From Acetatifactor aquisgranensis (GTDB taxonomy: Bacteria > Bacillota > Clostridia > Lachnospirales > Lachnospiraceae), in the NCBI RefSeq assembly GCF_943193215.1, contig NZ_CALPDH010000004.1, forward strand, positions 1-64,000: a DNA stretch of 64,000 nucleotides, read 5' to 3'. Below, piece after piece: positions 60,631-64,000 of the stretch. Under the pieces are notes generated by a model. The model had not been told where the DNA came from and ran no database searches. It saw only the letters and a list, made by a program, of their open reading frames with translations. The position numbers and the translations under genes are program-made. Positions within the stretch are counted from its first letter, which is position 1. Every line of letters starts with the position of its first letter.

Positions 60631-60772
60631 CGCTGCGCCCGGCCTGAGGATGGCTATTGGCAGCAGACCGGCAGCATGCCGGATAAAAACAGCCCAAGGC
60701 CATTGCCGCATAATGTATCTGAATGTGACAATGGCTTTGGGCTGTTCTGTGACGATAAAATCTGTGGGCGGC

Positions 60773-61000
60773 TTACGGCTTCTTCGGGAGGATGCCGCCC
60801 ATCTTCTCTATGTAGGCCCGCTCTTTCTCCCGGTTCACGGCTTCCCGCAGGGCCTTCAGCTCGCTGTCAAGCTGATCCATTTTCAACAATACGACATTGG
60901 TGTCATATTCTTTGTTGCCAAACTTCTTGCCAAGCTTCTCCATCTCTTTGTTCACGCGCTTGACCTGCTTCTTCATATCCTTTTTCAGCTTCAGAATCAT
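60773..61000 (-). CDS. Small coiled-coil protein, 75 residues
   Basis: A highly charged protein (MILKLKKDMKKQVKRVNKEM; LDSELKALREAVNREKERAY) with heptad-like leucine and valine spacing, so probably one long helix or coiled coil. Function is unknown and no family was recognised. AAGGAG lies eleven bases before the ATG. The 61001-61218 stretch upstream holds no recognised gene. Confidence 0.6.
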   Translation of the reverse strand: MILKLKKDMKKQVKRVNKEMEKLGKKFGNKEYDTNVVLLKMDQLDSELKALREAVNREKERAYIEKMGGILPKKP

Positions 61001-61218
61001 GATAAGTTCAGACGCTCCTTTCTCTCCTCTTTGGGATTACCTGTTGCTTCTTTCATCATATGCCATTTTCCGGACAGCGTCAAGAAAATTCTGCCCAAAG
61101 CATCATACAGAATCTGGTCGATCTTTTGTCTTCTCTGTACTGGCAGGTGTGGCAGCCTGCTACATATATGCAAGTGGTTGGACTGTCAGCCCTGGCGGCG
61201 GTGCCTGGACTGCCGTGG

Positions 61219-62568
61219 TCACGCGCCGGCCACCAGCCAGATGTTCTTCGCGGTGGAGGCAAGGGAGAATATCCCGGTCACGAACAGGGCGGCGCATTCC
61301 TTTTTCCCGCATTTGTGGTCAAAACACTGGTTCACGATATAGCATACAAGAATAATCGTCGCATAGAGATAAATGGAGAACACTCTGTTCCCGGAGGCGT
61401 AGATGGTGGGGGAAAATCCCAGCACCGCCGCCGAACCGAATCCTGCCGCCAGGAACATGGAGGCGGTCCAAAAGGATACGCTGTTCCCGAAGAGCCAGAA
61501 CAGCTCGCAGAAAATCAAAAACAGTAAAACCGTCCCCGATGCCGCCCGGGCCACATCCACTCCCCTTGTGAGCATATTGACCCCGTATTCCTCCCAGGGG
61601 AAGAAAGTATCCGGCGCCAGCACCTGGAACCTCTGCAGCAGGATGATGCCCACTGCCAGGCTCAGCCACAGGGAAACGGCCACGGAAACGGCCTTTTTCC
61701 ACTTTTTCGCCGGGCCCGTGAGCAGGATCAGCGAAAGCAGGAAGACAAGGGTGAAAGCGGCGAAATTGATGCCGGAGGTGTAGAAATAGTAATCTGAGGC
61801 GTGGAAAAACCCCCGCATCAGCTTCTCGAAAAATGTCCAGTCCGCATGCTCCGGCAGCCAGGTCTGGGCCTCGATGACCATTCTCACCGCATCTCCGGGA
61901 CAGGTGAGCACGAACAGGATGCTGGCGATGGAGATGACTATCTGGCATATCTGCATCCGGCATATTTTTTTGCGAAGCACGGCACAGTAGATACAGGAGC
62001 ACAGATAGACGCCCAGGACCACTGCGCCCACCTGCTCATGATTGCAGGAGAGTATCGCCGAAAGGATATACAGGGCGTTCTCCCACCAGGCGCTTCTTTT
62101 GCCGTCCAGGAACTTCCGCAGCGGAAACAGCGCCACCAGGCCTAAGGAGATGGATATCAGGTAGATGCCCGTGGTGGTGATCCATCCGGCGCTGGCATAG
62201 TGGGAAAAGGGAAAAGCCCCTACCAGCATGCACAATACCGAGTTTTTCCATACGGAATCCCGAATCTCCAGAAGATAGCGGATGGAGAGGGCGATGATCA
62301 GGATATTCACCACGCAGAATAGCCGCCAGACCATCATATCCACATTGACCAGCAGCACTACCAGCGGCTCCGTGACCATCCTGGAAGACCAGTTTGAGTA
62401 CATCTGTGACAGAAAGGCGAACAGATCCTCCGCGCTGCCTGCCTCTATGCTCTGATAGTAAAAGTCATCCCGGGTAGGTTCCGTGACCATGCAGAACATG
62501 GCAAACAGGAATGCGGCCAGCAGGATGTAGGGCAAAATATATTTCTTTTCCCGAAATTTCTGAATCAT
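61219..62568 (-). CDS. DUF6056-like polytopic membrane protein
   Basis: A 449-residue membrane protein with about eleven helices. An early loop has TRDDFYYQSIEAGSAEDLFA, then WSSRMVTEP, a D-D motif placed as in GT-C-type glycosyltransferases, and CNHEQVGAVVLG comes later. DUF6056 proteins are thought to act in surface polysaccharide assembly, but no reaction is known. The gene stands alone on the - strand. GGAGAAATG precedes its start. Confidence 0.8.
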   Translation of the reverse strand: MIQKFREKKYILPYILLAAFLFAMFCMVTEPTRDDFYYQSIEAGSAEDLFAFLSQMYSNWSSRMVTEPLVVLLVNVDMMVWRLFCVVNILIIALSIRYLLEIRDSVWKNSVLCMLVGAFPFSHYASAGWITTTGIYLISISLGLVALFPLRKFLDGKRSAWWENALYILSAILSCNHEQVGAVVLGVYLCSCIYCAVLRKKICRMQICQIVISIASILFVLTCPGDAVRMVIEAQTWLPEHADWTFFEKLMRGFFHASDYYFYTSGINFAAFTLVFLLSLILLTGPAKKWKKAVSVAVSLWLSLAVGIILLQRFQVLAPDTFFPWEEYGVNMLTRGVDVARAASGTVLLFLIFCELFWLFGNSVSFWTASMFLAAGFGSAAVLGFSPTIYASGNRVFSIYLYATIILVCYIVNQCFDHKCGKKECAALFVTGIFSLASTAKNIWLVAGA

Positions 62569-62735
62569 TCATTTCTCCTTATCGTTCAGGGCTTGCCTGA
62601 TGCTTTTTACACTCTACCACAAATGGAGGGGAATGGCAAGATGCCCCGGCGAACCGGCAGGCCGGACATATGCGGAAAAGAAATATTCTGATGGTTTTTC
62701 CGCCGGGAAAATTGATTGCCTCCGGGAATGGTATA

Positions 62736-62766
62736 TTGACAATCGGGAAAAATAATGCAGTATAAT
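62736..62766 (+). promoter_or_regulatory. Promoter of the choloylglycine hydrolase gene
   Basis: Perfect TTGACA (62736-62741) and TATAAT (62761-62766) hexamers, but with a 19-base spacer, two longer than ideal, which may weaken it or make it factor-dependent. Confidence 0.6.
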
Positions 62767-62885
62767 ACCGCATTGAACGACTGGTATCTGGAGGATGATT
62801 TGGAATCATTGAAGAATTGTCTGAGAAAATGTATCGGGACACTGGTAATATGACAAAATGTAATACAATTTATGAGGTGATGACT

Positions 62886-63860
62886 ATGTGCACAGCAGCG
62901 ACTTATCGGACAAAGGATTTTTATTTCGGACGTACTTTGGACTATGATTTTTCCTATGGGGAGGAGATTGTGGTGATGCCCCGCAACCACCCCCTGCAGT
63001 TTCGCGGCGCGGGGAAGATGGAGAGCCACTACGCGATAATCGGCATGGCCCATATGGAGGGCGGATACCCGCTTTTCTACGATGCCGTGAACGAAAAAGG
63101 GCTGGGCATGGCGGGTCTGAATTTCGTGGGAAACGCGGTGTATGGGAAAGACGTGTCGGGCAGGGACAATGTGGCCCAGTTCGAGTTCATTCCCTGGATT
63201 CTTGGTCAGTGTGCCGGCATAAAGGAGGCGAAAGCCCTGCTGGAGAGAATCCATCTGACGGATACCCCATTCAGCGACAGGCTGCCCATAGCACAGCTCC
63301 ACTGGCTGATTGCGGACAGAGAGGGCGCTGTTACGGTGGAGTCCGTGAAAGACGGCCTTAAGGTGTATGACAACCCCGCAGGCGTACTGGCCAACAACCC
63401 GCCCTTTGGGGAGCAGATGTCGCAACTGTCCAATTATATGCATCTGTCGCCAAAGGAACCTGAGAACCTGTTCTCGGACAAGCTGTCCTTAAAACCTCAC
63501 GGCCGGGGCATGGGGGCGCTGGGGCTGCCCGGGGACCTTTCCTCCCAGTCCCGTTTCGTGCGCGCGGCCTTTACGAAGATGAATTCCATCTCCGGGGATT
63601 CCGAGTCCGAGAGCGTCAGCCAGTTTTTCCATATCCTGGGCTCGGTGGACCAGCAGCGGGGATGCTGCCAGGTGGGGGAGGGGAAATATGAGATTACCAT
63701 CTACACTTCCTGCTGCAATGCGGACAGGGGCGTCTATTATTACACCACTTATGAGAACCACCAGATTTCGGCTGTGGATATGTACCGGGAAGATTTGGAC
63801 GGCGACAGGCTGGCCAGATTTCCGCTGGTTCTGGGACAGCATATCCTGATGCAGAACTGA
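62886..63860 (+). CDS. Choloylglycine hydrolase family (bile salt hydrolase-like)
   Basis: A 324-residue Ntn-hydrolase. ATG 62886, after GAGGTGA, puts the catalytic cysteine at position 2 (MCTAATY). Other family residues are R and D in FGRTLDYDF, N in GLNFVGNAVY, N in VLANNPPFGE and R in SSQSRFVRA, matching bile salt hydrolase C2, R18, D21, N82, N175 and R228. The family cleaves glycine or taurine from bile salts, but penicillin V acylases share the same residues. Bile salts are the more likely substrate given the gut setting. A terminator follows. Confidence 0.88.
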   Translation: MCTAATYRTKDFYFGRTLDYDFSYGEEIVVMPRNHPLQFRGAGKMESHYAIIGMAHMEGGYPLFYDAVNEKGLGMAGLNFVGNAVYGKDVSGRDNVAQFEFIPWILGQCAGIKEAKALLERIHLTDTPFSDRLPIAQLHWLIADREGAVTVESVKDGLKVYDNPAGVLANNPPFGEQMSQLSNYMHLSPKEPENLFSDKLSLKPHGRGMGALGLPGDLSSQSRFVRAAFTKMNSISGDSESESVSQFFHILGSVDQQRGCCQVGEGKYEITIYTSCCNADRGVYYYTTYENHQISAVDMYREDLDGDRLARFPLVLGQHILMQN

Positions 63861-63902
63861 CAAAATATCCAGGCGGGAAAGAAAAGGGAATCACGGCGGA
63901 GA

Positions 63903-63946
63903 AAGGGCTGGCGATAAGGCGGAATCCTATTGCCAGCCCTGCTTTT
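63903..63946 (+). terminator. Intrinsic terminator after the choloylglycine hydrolase gene
   Basis: AGGGCTGGCGATAAGG and CCTATTGCCAGCCCT form a long stem (63904-63940), followed by GCTTTT. The remaining bases to 64000 show nothing recognised. Confidence 0.85.
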
Positions 63947-64000
63947 AGGCTGGAGCGGAGGAATCTGCGAGATTTCCGTCAGATCAAATCCCTATGACAG

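Overview
The window reads as a chromosomal segment of a gut Lachnospiraceae-type Firmicute (Clostridia). This is inferred from AGGAGG-type ribosome sites, several GTG/TTG starts, families common in that group (CD1375, CD3324, DUF1703-type ATPases, AgrC/LytTR and Bce two-component systems), a bile-salt-hydrolase-like enzyme and moderately GC-rich host genes. No rRNA, tRNA, insertion sequence or CRISPR array was seen.

Left part (1-15251): the late half of a PBSX/XkdK-U-type contractile-tail prophage, all on the + strand. In order: tail sheath (cut by the window edge), tube, tail chaperone with a textbook -1 frameshift site, tape measure, LysM hub protein, baseplate proteins, tail fibre, a diversity-generating retroelement (DGR), small CD1375 proteins, holin and endolysin. 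The DGR is the highlight. The fibre's last 120 bases (10903-11022, variable repeat) match a template repeat at 11121-11240; 30 of 39 template adenines differ in the variable copy, against 3 of 81 other bases. The reverse transcriptase follows, with intact SQ and YMDD motifs but an in-frame TAG 15 codons after YMDD, so the system is probably dead, recently inactivated, or needs readthrough. The preceding baseplate gene has a 1-nt frameshift inside a 28-residue repeat.

Middle part (15457-45558): host accessory genes. A lipoprotein/two-permease/ATPase ABC operon sits downstream of an AgrC/LytTR pair, with a candidate LytTR site at its promoter. Next come an Eis-like acetyltransferase, a second LytTR system, a YhfC-like membrane protein, a BlaI repressor with a broken BlaR1, a DUF2971 protein, a DUF1703 ATPase, a Bce-type peptide-detoxification transporter with a perfect BceR operator, its probable sensor-regulator pair about 4 kb away, KptA, Bcp, a FecR/leucine-rich-repeat lipoprotein, a PHP phosphoesterase, an AraC protein with 14-residue tandem repeats, and a PIN toxin-antitoxin pair.

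Right part (45591-64000): an SGNH/MBOAT O-acyl-transfer pair, a Septu-like defence pair (PtuA ATPase and PtuB HNH nuclease), a NEW3-domain protein with an ABC transporter, a frameshifted DUF1703 gene, a two-gene ABC exporter preceded by small open frames, a DUF6056 membrane protein and a choloylglycine hydrolase.

A recurring theme is gene debris. An AAA ATPase, an aminotransferase, BlaR1, a methyltransferase, a ROK regulator and two YaaA copies all start normally and stop abruptly, often against a convergent neighbour. This suggests repeated small deletions.
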